Positions 63,382 through 64,000 of a DNA stretch of 64,000 bases are shown piece by piece. Source of the DNA: Pseudomonas beijingensis (GTDB lineage: Bacteria; Pseudomonadota; Gammaproteobacteria; Pseudomonadales; Pseudomonadaceae). The position numbers were made by a program, and so were the translations under genes. A model generated the notes under the pieces. It was given only the letters and a program-made list of their open reading frames with translations, had not been told where the DNA came from and searched no databases. Where the stretch lies: contig NZ_CP117425.1 of assembly GCF_030687295.1 (NCBI RefSeq), forward strand, positions 5,894,001 to 5,958,000, read 5' to 3'. The stretch's first letter is position 1. Each line of letters opens with the position of its first letter.

Positions 63382-64000
63382 TCAGGCCAGCACCGCGCTC
63401 CAGTCGAAGGGCTTGGCGAAGGCATTGGTGTCTTCGGCCATCAACGGTCGCGCCACCAGGAACCCCTGCACGAACTCACAGCCATGGGTCTGTAGCCACT
63501 GATACTGCTCGCGGGTTTCCACCCCTTCGGCGATTACCCGCAAGCCCAACTGCGTACACAGGTCGATGACCGATGCGGCCAACGCGGCATCCCTGGGCGA
63601 CCCCGGCAAGCGGGCGATCAAGTGCCGATCGAGCTTGAGGGTATCGAGTTCAAGATCGCGCAGATGCGTCAGCGAACAAGGCCCCGAACCGAAGTCATCC
63701 AATGCCACGCGCACCCCGAGCTGGCGCAGCAGGCGCAATTGCTTTTGGGTTTCATCGGGATTGCGCATCAGCGCATCCTCGGTCACCTCGACCTCCAACT
63801 GTCGCGGCTTCAAGGCGTGGCGCTCCAGGACCTGGCGCAACTCGGTCACCAGGTTCGGCATGCCGAATTGAGTGCTGCTCAGGCTTACCCCCAACACCAG
63901 GTCGTCAGCGAACAACCGCTCCCAGACTTTGCGCTGGGCCGCGCTGCGATGATAAATCCAGCTGCCCAGCCGGCTGATCAATCGCGCCTCTTCCAGCAAC
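63382..64000 (-). CDS. EAL-domain protein, partial (N-terminus beyond window)
   Basis: C-terminal part of a c-di-GMP phosphodiesterase-type EAL domain. Visible: LEVEVTEDAL, VALDDFGSGPCSLTHLRDLELDTLKLDR (metal DD and K-x-D), VIAEGVETREQYQWL and QGFLVARPLMAED. The catalytic residues in this part are present, but LSSTQF stands where NLS is usual. The frame is open to the right edge, so any sensory or GGDEF domain is unseen. Confidence 0.9.
   Translation of the reverse strand, partial: LLEEARLISRLGSWIYHRSAAQRKVWERLFADDLVLGVSLSSTQFGMPNLVTELRQVLERHALKPRQLEVEVTEDALMRNPDETQKQLRLLRQLGVRVALDDFGSGPCSLTHLRDLELDTLKLDRHLIARLPGSPRDAALAASVIDLCTQLGLRVIAEGVETREQYQWLQTHGCEFVQGFLVARPLMAEDTNAFAKPFDWSAVLA

Overview
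The window looks like chromosome of a Pseudomonas of the P. fluorescens group. The evidence is the high GC content, dense REP palindromes with core GTGGGAGCGAGCTTGCTCGC between genes, and a gene order that follows the choline / carnitine / glycine betaine catabolic region of P. aeruginosa (about PA5372 to PA5418) with group-specific insertions.

Layout. (1) 1-4.8 kb, minus: glyA-soxB-soxD-soxA (soxA cut by the window edge). Then a TraX-family gene, ltaE, and divergent gbcB / gbcA (glycine betaine demethylase). (2) 10.1-16.9 kb, minus: an accessory trio: metallophosphoesterase, membrane dihaem cytochrome c, and a 1150-residue GMC oxidoreductase fused to an alpha/beta hydrolase. (3) 16.9-18.8 kb: a mostly non-coding stretch with regularly spaced repeats, each built on a perfect DnaA box, plus a GNAT gene. 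(4) 18.8-26.6 kb, minus: dipeptidase homologue, DUF5943, dgcA, dgcB, etfA, etfB (dimethylglycine demethylation; etfB appears frameshifted). (5) 26.8-30.6 kb: accessory genes (LprI-like, broken XRE regulator, DUF3010, STAND-like ATPase, AT-rich alginate-lyase-family gene). (6) 30.8-36.8 kb: cdhR, then divergent caiX-cdhC-cdhA-cdhB and a gamma-butyrobetaine dioxygenase (carnitine to betaine). (7) 37-44.5 kb: gbdR (regulator), sdaB, and the choline/betaine ABC importer cbcXWV. (8) 44.7-50.7 kb: betT, betI, betB, betA (choline to betaine). (9) 51-64 kb: TldD/TldE-like pair, MFS transporter, dbpA (damaged), HI0933-like flavoprotein (frameshifted), YccS-like FUSC protein, periplasmic binding protein, ElaA-like GNAT, small winged-helix protein, YgjP-like metalloprotease and part of an EAL protein.

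How it works together: choline enters by BetT or CbcXWV and is oxidised by BetA/BetB. Carnitine (and gamma-butyrobetaine through the dioxygenase) is turned into betaine by CdhA/CdhC/CdhB. Betaine is demethylated by GbcAB, dimethylglycine by DgcAB with a dedicated ETF, and sarcosine by SoxBDAG. Glycine becomes serine (GlyA) and then pyruvate (SdaB). GbdR and CdhR are AraC-type activators, and two promoters here carry 21-bp-phased direct repeats of the kind such proteins bind.

Most unusual: the DnaA-box repeat array (nine perfect TTATCCACA in about 3.2 kb) and the adjacent uncharacterised oxidase / cytochrome / phosphoesterase trio. Four genes show frameshifts, at least two at homopolymers, so sequence error must be considered before calling them pseudogenes.
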